DNA of 64,000 nt, from NCBI GenBank assembly GCA_037176725.1, contig JAZBRS010000026.1, forward strand, positions 100,857,501 to 100,921,500. Reading direction: 5' to 3'. Under the pieces are notes generated by a model. The model was not told the DNA's origin. It made no database searches and saw only the letters and a program-made list of their open reading frames with translations. This DNA comes from Posidonia oceanica (taxonomy: Eukaryota; Streptophyta; Magnoliopsida; Alismatales; Posidoniaceae). The position numbers were made by a program, and so were the translations under genes. How positions within the stretch are numbered: the stretch's first letter is position 1; each line of letters opens with the position of its first letter. Positions 8,231-18,499 of this stretch are shown here, piece by piece.

Positions 8231-9285
8231 CCTAGTATAATAGCATTTTGTTGCATGGCATCAGCATTTCATCATCGCCCGGACGTCGCGCGATCAGGAT
8301 CGTTTTCCCGGTCTCGCGTGCCTGGCGTTCCATCTTGTTAGTACACTGCATTTCACAGCATTCGCATTGCATAACATCATGTAGCTTCTTTGTACCTCCT
8401 TGTAGAGTCAGTCCTAGTGTTGCATCTCATCATTGCGCGAGCATTGCGTGCTTAGGATCCGAACCCCCGGTTCGCGTATTGCCTAAGGTATCATCCTCGG
8501 CACCCGCATGACTTTCGCAGTTTGCCGACCTTGGATGTCACCCACGGTAGTACGCAGCCTTGGGATCATTTTCTCAGTTCCGCGTGCCCAGCGTTCTGCT
8601 ACATACCTTGCATCCCCTGCATAGCATCTCATGCATTGTGCCCTTATTTGCGCTGCCGCTCCTCTGTGGTCCTTCCATTAATTTCCGCATTCCGCTTTCC
8701 AGGGTCTTTTCGTGCCCACCGCTGCATGCACATTCCCCTACTTTACTTTTAGCATATTTACTTTCTGCAGTATCCCATGCACTTGCATCGCCATTCGTCT
8801 ACAACTGAGCTTTGCGAATGGCACCCCCGTTGCTTGGCCTACATGCATTGGCCAGTGACAACATTGCATTTCATTCTCACTTTTCCGCATGCATGCACCA
8901 TCCCGCTTTCCCCCAGAGGAGTTTCAGCATAGTAAGCGTTAGCGTAGGCATGTCATTTGCACAGCATCCTAGTGTCTGCATTCATCTACATTTGCATTCA
9001 CTTTCCCGCATTGCTTAGGATCCCCTTTGCATTACATTGCCCCTTCTGCCTCTTCTGCCCGTCTACTGCCTCACTTGGAGGCAAGCATTTCCTCCTTCTC
9101 GCGGCCTCGCGAGCTCCTGCTTGTTTACTTGTCCTGGACGGACAAGAGCCCGTGGTCTCCCCTGGACTAGCAGCCTGCCCAAGTGGCAAGCGTGTTAGCC
9201 CCCGCGGACCAGCTTTCTGCGCAAGCATGGACAAGCAGCCAAATTGCTGCATTGCCCTGTAGAACCCCATACCTTTCTCATGCAT
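8231..9285 (+). other. E1 3' region, no gene seen
   Basis: Pyrimidine-rich, GCATTGCAT-rich DNA; short frames only, no domain recognised. Confidence 0.55.
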
Positions 9286-9650
9286 CACTCTACATAGCCC
9301 CGGCATTAACACAAGCACGCACAGCATTAGCACTTTCAAGCATTAGCATTTGCAAGCATTCACTTCAAGCATTAGCACTCCTGCAAGCATTCAAGCACTA
9401 GCATTCAAGCATTAGCGTCTGCAGCAAGCACCCCATGCATCAGCATCGGCATTAGTGCCAGCACTCCCCATGCATCAGCATAGCATCTCTTCATGCACAA
9501 CACTTGCACGCACACTAGTTCATGCTAGTCCGGCATTAGCATTCGCATCGCATATTAGTTCTACACTAACATCTAACATAACTGCCGCACTAACTTTTGC
9601 ATTAGCATGCATTGCATTGCATTAGCATCCTACATCAGCATCTGCATTGT
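9286..9650 (+). repeat. GCATTAGCA-rich simple repeat tract
   Basis: Irregular runs of AGCATTAGCA, CAAGCATT and CATCAGCAT. Element X has a matching tract on the - strand at about 55020-55100, in the same place relative to its PPT. Confidence 0.75.
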
Positions 9651-9654
9651 GGCA

Positions 9655-9796
9655 TCGAGTCATGATTTTCGGTGCATCCGCCGGATAAGTGACTCATGCC
9701 CACAGCAATTTGTGCTCCTGCCGGCGTCAGGTAGGGTGTCTTGTCTACCCTGAGCAGCGGTCTCGCTACGCTTGACCTTACTCAAGGAGGGGCATC
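9655..9796 (+). other. Conserved 3' block and polypurine tract of E1
   Basis: About 140 bp closely matched by X (- strand 54871-55015): TTTCGGTGCATCCGCCG, a GAGTCA/TGACTC inverted repeat, CCCTGAGCAG, then the PPT AAGGAGGGGCATC (9784-9796) directly before the LTR. The PPT primes plus-strand synthesis in LTR elements. Confidence 0.85.
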
Positions 9797-10017
9797 TGTA
9801 GACACCCCATTCTGACAGCCCAGAAGTTGGCTGTTTTCTCCTGCAGGCACGTGTGGATTCTGGATTGGCACTCGTTTTTCTAACCCCTTTTCTAGCCCAA
9901 AACCTAGCCCAAAACCTCACCTAAATCCCAAGCCAAAACCTCAAGCCTTTTTACCCCTTTTTTCCACCTCTTTGGCCCAAGCCCAAGCCGTGTTGTAGCC
10001 TTTTGCCAACTGAGCAC

Positions 10018-10104
10018 GTTGAACGCAGGAATAGGCAGTGTCCAACGTTGGGCGTGCCCTGTTCCAGCGTCCAACGTTGGACATCCTCCGGTTTGGCGTC
10101 CAAC
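10018..10104 (+). repeat. Palindromic module triplet in 3' LTR
   Basis: Three consecutive 29-bp units. Spacers AGGAATAGGCA, GCCCTGTTCCA and CCTCCGGTTTG are each exactly 11 bp; arms vary slightly (GTTGAACGC, GTTGGGCGT, GTTGGACAT). Confidence 0.88.
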
Positions 10105-10683
10105 GGCTCGGTTGCAGCAGCGGCTGCTCCGCCCCATTCCGCTCACCTCCTGTCCAATCCACCACCTCCCTGCACTTACTACCTATCCCTTCCTCCACTC
10201 CACGCCATCCACTACCTTCCAAGCTTGAGTTACTACCTATCTCTCCTCCATTTCAGCAGACTTCCCGCTCTTCTGGCCCTCACTGCCGTTTGCCGCCCGT
10301 GTCAACCGCCATCGACCTCCTTGCCGCCAACTGACATGCCCATGCCCCTCCTGCCAATCCTCGTGGCCTTCCCACACCCAGAGCACCTGCCATTCACCTG
10401 CAATTCCCACCCAAGCCGCTGCAATTCGCAGCAGAACCCATGCATCCCTCAAACAAAACCATGCCAACCACCCTCTTTTGAGAGAGAGCACAGAGCAGCA
10501 CACCCCTCTTCGGCCCCAATTCTCCACCTCCAGAGAGAAACCAAAGATTCCCCTACATCCCAGACCTTTGGCCAACCTCTCTCGTGCCTCCAGCAGCCCG
10601 CACGAGCTTGCCGGAGTCGGCGGGTCATCCACTTCCGCAGCATCGGTGAGGGAGGCCGACACGCCGTTCCAGGCCGCGACAAG

Positions 10684-10689
10684 GTAAGA
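10684..10689 (+). promoter_or_regulatory. Candidate splice donor at end of G/C-rich LTR leader
   Basis: GACAAG|GTAAGA. Related LTRs carry a strong donor in a comparable place on the - strand: CCCAG|GTAAGT at 16515, CTACAG|GTGAGC at 58245, CTCCAG|GTATGT at 63460. Confidence 0.45.
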
Positions 10690-10795
10690 TTTCTATCCTC
10701 GTAGGTCATGCATGCTAGTGTGTGCGTTCCCATGCAACCTTGCATTTTTTTGAATCCTTTTGGCCATGATTCATGGCCGGAATGGAGTTCAGTGT

Positions 10796-10852
10796 GTTGG
10801 ACACACCAACTGGTGCGTCCAACGTTGGACGAGGCATAGGCCAGCATCCAAC
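10796..10852 (+). repeat. Palindromic module pair in 3' LTR
   Basis: Arms GTTGGACAC/GCGTCCAAC and GTTGGACGA/GCATCCAAC. The first spacer is 10 bp, the only departure from 11 in the LTR. Confidence 0.85.
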
Positions 10853-11053
10853 GGCCCCTCTTGCTCTACTCTACTTTGCCCTTGTTTGAATGCTTCCCAT
10901 GCTTTTTCTTTGCATGCCTCTTTGCAAATATATGCCATATGCTTCCTTTAATGCTCTCTGATGCTGTGCCATGCCTATCTGCTTGTCCCATGCTTATTCC
11001 ATGCTTGTTTGACGGCCTTTTGCATGCTTAGTATCAGTCTGTCTTCTGCCTTT

Positions 11054-11111
11054 GTTGGACGCTAGGGTGAGCAGCGTCCAACGTTGGACGCTGGTTCACC
11101 TAGCGTTCAAC
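11054..11111 (+). repeat. Palindromic module pair in 3' LTR
   Basis: Spacers TAGGGTGAGCA and TGGTTCACCTA are near reverse complements, so the whole 58 bp can fold on itself. Confidence 0.88.
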
Positions 11112-11445
11112 GTGTCTGCTTGCTGTGCTTTGCTGCCAAGCCTGCTCTATGCATATTTTTGATGTTATAATCTCATCCATGCCTAGTTAGAGATGCCTGG
11201 CCCCTATGGCAACCATGCTTAGATTTGCTAGGATTTTTCTAAGTTGTTTACTTCTTTTTGCAAGTTCTTAAGCTTCCATCTCTTATGCATGTCCTTCCTT
11301 TTTGTTTTTTCTTAACTTAAATGCTTGCCATGCTTGCTTTCAATGCTTCCTTTTCTGTTATGGCATGTTACAGTAGCTGCATGCATGTAGGTGGGGTCTG
11401 AGCTGAGCTCCCCCTTTAGAATAGGTAGGTTTGCTGATCTGGGTC

Positions 11446-12202
11446 GTTGGACGCTAGAGCCTTCAGCATCCAACGTTGGACGCTGTTGGCTCTAGCGTCC
11501 AACGTCCTGGCTTCTCATGCATTTGTTTAATGTTTGCATGCCTTCCTGATCTTGCTTATTTGTTCGCCTCCTATATTCTTATGCATGTTTAGCATCAGTA
11601 GCAACTGCTCTTTAATTTCAGTGGATTATTTTGCAATTTGTGCATGCTTTTTGTGTGTTGTGCCTCTCAGAGCGTTGTACGCTGCTGGTGTGGGCGTCCA
11701 ACATTGGACGCCTACCTAGCTCGTGTCCAACGCCCTGGTTGTGCCTCTGGCCTGGCACTTAGCACAGGTAAGGCTTGTTTGATTTTATTTTGCATCCCCT
11801 GCTTGCTTGTTTGCCCCATGCTCAACTCTAGAGACCCAAATGCATGATCCCAACTCTCCCCTATCACTTGTATGCATCTTTTCTCCCCTCTGCCTTCTGT
11901 TCTTGTTGGACGCCAACCTCTCTGGCGTCTAACGTTGGACGCCCAGCCTACAGGCGTCCAACAACCTGCATGCTTGGATCTTTAATTTTGGCATGCTCCT
12001 TGTTCTGATTCTTCCTCTAATCTTCTGTTAGGTTAGATTAGCATGTCTAGCACCCATTTAGTTGCTCATTTGCATCTGTATTGCATCCATATAGTTAGAT
12101 TGCATTGTTTTCAAAAGAATGCATGCTGTCTGTCTACAGCAGGTGTTGGACGCCAACTTTGCCTGCGTCCAACGTTGGACGCTGGTGTTGCCAGCGTCCA
12201 AT
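11446..12202 (+). repeat. Four palindromic module pairs in 3' LTR
   Basis: Pairs at 11446-11503, 11674-11731, 11905-11962 and 12145-12202, copies of those at 231, 459, 690 and 930 in the 5' LTR. Starts are 228, 231 and 240 bp apart. Confidence 0.88.
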
Positions 12203-13142
12203 GCTTGCAGATGGCTGACAGCCATTTTAAAACTCCGATTTCGCGTCGTTTGCTGTTTTTCACATTTTTATTGCTTCTTTGGCTTGCTGCAACCCCAATG
12301 CATGTTACCCACCCCTTTGTTTTGATTTCGCACCCCACTTTGCCTCGTTTTGCGCACTTTACCTCGTTTTCCGTGTTTTGCATTGCTTTTCCGCTCCTTT
12401 GCTTGATTTTCTGCACCCTTTCGCATTGCTTTCTGCCCTTTGTATTGTTTCCCACGCCTCGCATGGTTTCCCGCATTTCCGCACCGTTTTCCACACCTGT
12501 TTTACTTTATTGCATGCCTGTCGCCTGCATTTCTTGGTTTTCCCGCAGTTTTGCTTTCTCGCTTGCATCTGCATATAGGGCCATGATGCTTACTGCTTAG
12601 GAGTTCTCACGAACCAGGGTCTGCCTAGTTCGGAACAGTAGCAGCGTGGCTGAGCACTTAGATAGCATGTTTATTTCCAATGCACAATAGGTAAGCATTT
12701 AAGGCATTTAGGCATTAGGCTAGCAATTCCCTGCATAGCGCGAGATTGCCTAAGAAAGACCGACTCTCGGACGTATCGGGGTGCCTAACACCTTTCCCGT
12801 GCGTAACAGGAGTCCTTGCCCTTTCTCTTGGCTCGCATCGACCTTTCCCTTATCCTAGGCCTGAGTCATAGCATAGCTTAGCTTATCCTTGCATCTCTTT
12901 GCCCCTCCTTGCATTCGGTTCAGCGTGTCTTTTCATGCTTTACCTCCTGATTTTCCTTGTCTTCCAATTCAATAGACCCGATGGCGACTCCGAATAGTCT
13001 TATCATTTCTTTTCTTTTCTTTTGCCAGCGTTTCCGAGTCGAGTTCTTCCCTCGGATCCAACTGCATATAGTGAGCCTATTTTGATCGGTGCACACAAGC
13101 TTTGGTAATGTACATGGACGATTAAAATTCAGGATTACTACA

Positions 13143-13560
13143 GTCCTTAATGCGTCTTTCTAGGATTTATGCTTTAGATACATAGACAGCTTTTGCCATG
13201 TTCTTTTCTGCTCTTTGGACAGCTCTTTGCTGACCTCTTTCAGTTGGACAGTTTCTTTTACTGCCTCTTTTCCTTTTTCTTTGCTTGGACAGCTTCTTTA
13301 TTGCCTTCTTTCCTCTTTATTTGGATAGTTTTTGCTGCCATCTTTCTGGACGCTTTCTATGTTATGTGGCAAGTAGTTCGTACCATAAGCCTCTACTCCT
13401 AGCCTACCTTTCCCTTACCTCCCCGTGTAGTGTGTATGTGGAGACAGGTCAAGGCATGGGTCCCCCTAGGTGTTCCTCTTCTTATTGGCTTTGGAAATCT
13501 CTCCCCCTTTTCCAGCTTGATGTTAGGCCCTAGGTCTTTTCAATGACATAAGCATGCTGG
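13143..13560 (-). other. N 3' untranslated region
   Basis: Between the integrase end and E1. It contains scattered copies of CTGTCCAA (- strand) spaced 20-60 bp. No gene. Confidence 0.5.
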
Positions 13561-14433
13561 TCAAGGGTAGTACCTTTTCAGGTGCATTTCATTCCGGGGG
13601 TCAGGAAGATCTGTCCCATTCTGGGACAACCGATAAGCATTCCCTGGATATGCAGCGACCACTATGTAGGGCCCTTCCCAATTTGACTTTAACTTTCCCT
13701 TAGGGTGGGGCTTATTGTAAGGTAACACTTCTTTGAGCACCAGATCACCAATTTTAAACTTGCATTCGATTACTTTCTTTTGGTAAGCCTTAGTTAACCT
13801 TTGTTGGTAGACACGCGTATGCTCGGTGGCTGCCAGCCGTTTCTCATCAAGGAGTTCTAGGTGAAGGAGTAAAGCCTGCCTCTTTTCTTCAGCGGACATT
13901 CTCCTATCAATTTGAACTCTTAATGAGGGGATCAGGATCTCATATGAGACTACCGCCTCCATTCCAAAGGCTAAGGCATAAGGTATTTGACCCGTTGCCG
14001 TCCTTACGGTGGTGCGATATGCCCATAATGCACTTACGAGCTTATCTGACCAATCCGATCCCTTAGCGTCTTCTACCGTCTTCTTGATAATTTTTATTAA
14101 GGTTTTATTAGTAGCTTCTGCCTAGCCATTCCCTTGAGAGTAATACGGGGAGGAGTGGTGTAAAGTGATACCGAATCGTTGGCATAACCGCTTGAACTCC
14201 TCCGAGATGAAGATTGGCCCGTTGTCTGCTACTAAGGATTTAGGCACCCCGAACCTTGCGACGATATTTCGTTGTACGAATCTACACAGGGTTGTGGCCT
14301 TGATATTCATGAATGCTTCTGCTTCAACCCACTTGGTGAAGTACTCTGTTGCTGTGAGGATAAAGGTGTTGCCCTTGCCCTTGTTTTGACCTACACGCTC
14401 AGCAGAAGGATTAGATACTCTTTGTGAGGACAT
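13561..14433 (-). pseudogene. Integrase of element N (core and C-terminal domain)
   Basis: Integrase inserts element DNA into the chromosome. The - strand reads FILTATEYFTKWVEAEAF, then VPKSLVADNGPIFIS with one catalytic Asp, and HHSSPYYSQGNG, the Tat-type core with the stretch before the catalytic Glu. A TAG stop follows (near 14122); the frame goes on through the core to a C-terminal domain with KFKIGDLVLKEVLP and KLKSNWEGPYIVV, ending RNEMHLKRYYP. The zinc-binding N-terminal domain and the start of the core are missing; the sequence before FILTATEY is unrelated, so a deletion joint lies near 14380-14400. Not functional. Confidence 0.85.
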
Positions 14434-14630
14434 GGTGGCGGTTAGGCCATCCCTGCCATGCCCTCAACTACTTTCCCCATTATTATTAGCTAAACTAGGA
14501 AGTAAATTACTAGAAAGTAAATTGTGCGAAAATAAAATGCAGGAATTAAAAGCAGGAAAGAAATTATTTACAAGGTTAGGGAGATTGCCCTTGGTTTGCC
14601 TCCGTGGTGGAGGCGGCTCGCCATCGGGAG
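14434..14630 (-). other. Intron-like remnant between protease and integrase regions
   Basis: T-rich on the - strand with a donor-like TTG|GTAAAT-type start (TTGTAAATAATTTC). It stands where Ogre elements have an intron before RT. RT and RNase H should follow but are gone. Confidence 0.35.
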
Positions 14631-15001
14631 TTAGTCTGTGGCCCCGGCCCCTTCTTGCTTAGAGGGGCATGGCCGTAGATCACTAAAGAGGCTGGTGAGT
14701 TCATAGAGGGGGTCAGTGTCCTCTATTTCAGCGTCTTTGGGGGAGATTCTGGAGAAGTCAGTTGTTGAGACGTCCAGAGGCAGGGAAATCTTTGGAGAAG
14801 AGGGGAGGATGATGCCAGGGACCTCTCTTGAGCAGAGGGAAGAGGTTGGTGCTTTTGTCTCGGGATCCATCAGGATGTCGAGGATGATGGTGTCAGGAAC
14901 TTCTTCAGAGCGGGGAAAGAAGTTGGTGCAGCTATTTTTGAGTTTGCTGGGATGTCGGGAATTGTATCTAACTCTGGTTTGTCATGTATCTGCAACCCAA
15001 C
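14631..15001 (-). pseudogene. Pol linker of N, downstream of the solo LTR
   Basis: Acidic, Ser/Pro-rich coding sequence (LQIHDKPELDTIPDIP; later ISPKDAEIEDTDPLYEL) typical of the stretch between the G-patch and RT in Tat elements. Its frame is the continuation of the frame at 20734 when the solo LTR and one target duplication are left out. A TGA at about 14870 splits it into two frames. Confidence 0.55.
14997..15001. repeat. Target-site duplication CCAAC, left
   Basis: Identical to 20729-20733 across the solo LTR. Confidence 0.9.
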
Positions 15002-15328
15002 TGTAGTAATCCCAATCAGAATCAGGCTTACTATTAGCGGCGAAGTCCGAGGAGGAGGGCTCAACTCGAAAACACTTAAAATAGAGGAGAAAAGATAAGA
15101 AAAGAAGAAGATAAGACAATTCAGAGTCGCCACCGTGTCTATTATCGGGAGACAAGGAAAACCGGGGGAAATGCGTGAGTTAACACACAAAACCAAGCAA
15201 GAAATGCAAAGCAAAGCAATGCAAAGGAAAACAAATGCAAATGAATGCAAATGAGATGACTCATGCCTAGGATAAGGGCAATATGGTCATTGCGGGCCAA
15301 AAGACTGGGCAAGGACTCCTGTTACACG

Positions 15329-15352
15329 CGGGGAAGGTGTTAGGCACCCCCG
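15329..15352 (-). other. Conserved hairpin block in solo LTR
   Basis: On the - strand CGGGGGTG-CCTAA-CAC-CTT-CCCCG: a G/C stem with the CCTAA loop seen in E1. Confidence 0.55.
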
Positions 15353-15654
15353 ACACGCCCGAGAATCGGTCTTTCTAGGCTTACACTCGCATACGCAGGG
15401 AAATGCAGGTTTGAATGCCTAAGTGCCAATGAATGTCTGAATGAATGCTCATAGGTGTGCTCTAAGTGGTGGGATGCAAAGCAGGAAAGTAAACGTACAG
15501 TCTAAGTGCTCAGCAGCGCTGTCTGTGTTCCGAACCAGGCGAAACCTGGCTCGTGAGAACTCCAGGCAGTAAGCATCACTGTCCTATATGCAAATGCAAG
15601 CGAAAAAGCAAAACGACGGTAAAACCAAGCAATGCAGGTGACATGCAAAGGAAA

Positions 15655-16065
15655 ACGGCATAAGACACGCAAAACATTGCGAGAAGCGGAAGCGGCACGC
15701 AAAATGGTGCAAGAAAATAAGATCGGCACGCAAAACGGTGCGAGAAAGCAAAGCGGCACGTAAAACGGTGCAAGAAAGCAAAGCGTGCACGCAAAACGGT
15801 GCCAAAAGCAGAGCGGGCGCGCAAAACGGTGCCAGAAAATGAAGCGGGCACGCAAAACGGTGCCAAAAGCAGAGCGGACACGCAAAACGGTGCCAAAAGC
15901 AGAGCGGGCACGCAAAACAGTGCCAAAAGCAGAGCGGGCACGCAAAACGGTGCCAAAAGCAAAGCGGGCACGCGAAACGGTGCCAGAAAACGAAGCGGGC
16001 ATGCGAAACGGTGCCAAAAGCAGAGCGGGCATGCAAAACGGTGCCAAAAGCAAAGCGGAATAAAA
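15655..16065 (-). repeat. 30-bp minisatellite in solo LTR
   Basis: About 12 copies of a 30-bp unit with core GCACGCAAAACGGTGCC followed by AAAAGCAGAGCGG (+ strand). A multiple of three bases, so several frames stay open through it; those frames are not genes. Confidence 0.9.
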
Positions 16066-17689
16066 CATCGACAAAGCCATGCAGATGCAAATGCAAAGAG
16101 AGGGGACAAGAGAAGCGAAAGGAGAAGCAAACAGTGCGTGTGTGAGAACAGACACTGTTTAAGGGCCACGCAGAGTAGGTGTGAAGACCTACAATGGGGA
16201 GAATAAGCAAGTGGAAGGATTACCTCCATTTTGCAACTGTTTCCCACTAAACCGTCCCACGATATTTCTCGCACGCTGCCCAAAGCTCGCAGTGCGATCA
16301 GATCGTGAAAAGGGGGGAAGAAAGTCGTAATTAGTGGTGAATCCAGGGGAAACACAACACAAGGCACTTGGGAATACGCGAAAAAAGGGAGCAAAGCTGA
16401 TAGATAAGAGGAGGAAGTCCTGTTCTACATGTTCGAGGAAACAGAAAGCGAAAACGATGCATGCAATGCAAATGGTGTGCAAATGAATGCTGTGCAGGGG
16501 TTCAGGAGGACTTACCTGGGAAATCTGAAGCCTGATCTGAGATCTGTTTGGTCCATGCTAAAGAGCGCTCTGCCGGAGTCGTCTAGGTAGCTTGGTTGAG
16601 AAGATCCAACGGCCGGATCGGAAGATATCCCAACTTCAAGGCAGAGGGGCCAGAACAGGAGAGAAGAATGGATCTAAGTGTAGAGGGGGTCCTAGGGGTG
16701 TGCAAAACAGGTCCTCCCATGTGAATGGGAGCTAAGGGTGTTTAAGTGTGTGCAAGGAATGCAAAAATGCAAGAATGCATGAGTGCAATGCATGCAAAAT
16801 GCAAGAAAAGACCTAAGGATGATTTTTCAGAAAATTGGGGACTTAAATGCAATTTTTGAAAGAATGAGGGTCTAAATGCAAAGATTTTGAAAAGTTCGGG
16901 GCTTTTTATGCAAGATTTTTGAAAACGTAGGGGTCTGAATGCAATTTTGCAAGATGCAGGGTTCAAAATGCAACCGAATAAGGTAAACATGCACTGGAAT
17001 AGGCTTTGCAATCATATGGAGGATCTATATGCAATTTTAAAACATGCAGGGGTTGAAATGCAATTTTGTAAGAAAAATGCGAGCTAAATACATGCTATGC
17101 ATGATGCAGAGGACCTATGTGCAAAATCAGGAAGCAAGAGCTAAGCATGCAATGCAGTAAATGAAGGATGCAAACAGAATGCTTAATAACAGATCAAAGG
17201 ACCAACATGCAAATAATGCAAAGATCAGGACTTAACAGCAATTTAATAAGATAACAGCAAGCATTTAAATGGCATTTAACAACTAAAGGACCTAATTGCA
17301 AAAATAAAAACATGCTGGGGCAAACAATAAAGCATAGCAAGCCATGTTGAACCAAGAACGGACTGATATGCAAATATGGCAACTTACTGGACTAGATCTA
17401 AAGAAACAAGATTAAATCACAACAACAGAGGACCAATGTGCAATAACAGAAACATGCAGAACTTAATTTAAAAGACAACATAAGAAAACAAACAGCATGT
17501 GGATGACAGTGCAAATAGGCAAGAATGTGGGCTTTAATTGCAATTCAATATGATTCCAAATTCAATATAACATGAATCTTAACTGGTCAGGACTTATATG
17601 CAATATTAGAAAGTTATAACGATAGCAATGCAATGTAGGAAAATTAAACTAAGTTAATGAAAAAAATAAAAAACAAAACAGGGGGTGCT

Positions 17690-18265
17690 GACAGTGGAGG
17701 TCGCCGGAGGTTCACCGGCGATTGCTCTGGACCGGCAGAGGAGGCTTCGGCGTGACGCGGGAAGGCTGCGGGGGAGACCGGCGTGACGCGGCGGAGGCGG
17801 GGGAGGCTTGCAGTGGCGTCGGCGGCGGCGGAGACGCACGGGAGTGCGGTTGCAGTCGGAGCGCCGGCGACCGGCGCCGGAGAAGACAGGGACTTCGGCG
17901 AGCTTGTGTGGGCGGCACAGGCGACGAAAACCCTCGGGGAAAGGCCGAGGAGCAAGAGGAGGAAGAGGAGAATCCGGTGGAGGCTGGTTTTGGCCGCTGC
18001 GCACGCCGGAGAGGGCCACCCACCTAGGTGACTTTCGACCGACCGGAGGGAGGTGGAGACGGCAATGTGCGGCAGCTGCTGGTGCGGGGGATGCTCGGGG
18101 ACGTTGCCGGAGGTCCAAGGAGGATGACGGAGCTTCCAGAAGTAAGCTCCACGGCCCGATGCAAGATCTGGTTCAGCAGGACTCTTGCTGCGAAGGCCGA
18201 GGTGGGTACGGCGATGTGCGACGTTCCAGGCCGAGCCAAGGGTACGGGCGGCTAGGTGGTTGTCT
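17690..18265 (-). other. G/C-rich leader-like segment of solo LTR
   Basis: Strongly G/C-rich inside an otherwise A/T-rich LTR. Similar islands occur in the E1 LTR (10105-10680) and the LTRs at 53040-54230 and 58240-59200. Long frames here (up to 281 codons) are low-complexity Pro/Ser/Arg and not conserved. Confidence 0.45.
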
Positions 18266-18499
18266 GGGGAGTGCGTGGGAGGAAACGGAAGTGGATTCCA
18301 TTGAGTGTGGAGAGAGTTATGGAGGTTTGAATTTTTCGGGCAAAAAAGGGACCCAAGTGTTTGTAGTGGAATGTGAGGAGTGTGGGAGGTTTCAGGATGC
18401 GATTTTGGGTGGCTTAGGAAGGTGGTTACTTGGTGAGTCTGATGGCAAGGTTCTGGGATTTTAGGAGGCTCGTGGTGGTAGATTTTCAATGGAGAAGGT

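Larger units (their letters stand above)
1..13142 (+). mobile_element. E1: gag-only Tat/Ogre-like LTR retrotransposon
   Basis: A long LTR element whose 5' end lies outside the window. Positions 1-1927 repeat 11216-13142 without net indels and with about 16 substitutions by eye (0.8 percent), so the insertion is young. Between the LTRs are a primer-binding site, a gag gene, about 4 kb of non-coding hairpin-rich DNA and a polypurine tract. No protease, reverse transcriptase, RNase H or integrase can be read in any frame between 5522 and 9796. It therefore looks like a non-autonomous element that keeps gag and needs pol from a relative. The 3' flank is GTCCT; the matching target duplication would be outside the window. 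It abuts the 3' side of element N and may have inserted into it. Confidence 0.9.
9797..13142 (+). repeat. E1 3' LTR (complete, 3346 bp)
   Basis: Starts TGTAGACACCCC after the PPT and ends ATTACTACA. In order: CCCAAAACCT-rich start, first palindromic cluster, G/C-rich leader-like stretch (10105-10680), a strong splice donor, six more palindromic clusters, a C/T-rich CGTTTTGC stretch, the TGCATATAGGGC motif, the conserved hairpin (12776-12799) and the internal primer-binding-site copy (12982). Frames of up to 233 codons occur but are not shared with related LTRs. Confidence 0.95.

Noticed and set aside
10018..12202. Repeat-spacer layout resembling a CRISPR array
   Set aside because: Plant nuclear DNA inside an LTR, 11-bp spacers, clusters of two or three, no cas genes.
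15576..16394. Long open frames (up to 272 codons) across the 30-bp repeats, also at 62540-63316 and 62920-63480
   Set aside because: The repeat period is a multiple of three, so frames stay open on both strands. The predicted peptides are simple repeats and differ between related LTRs.
17644..18489. 281-codon and other frames in the G/C-rich LTR segment
   Set aside because: Low-complexity Pro/Ser/Arg product, no domain, overlapping frames on both strands, not kept in related LTRs.
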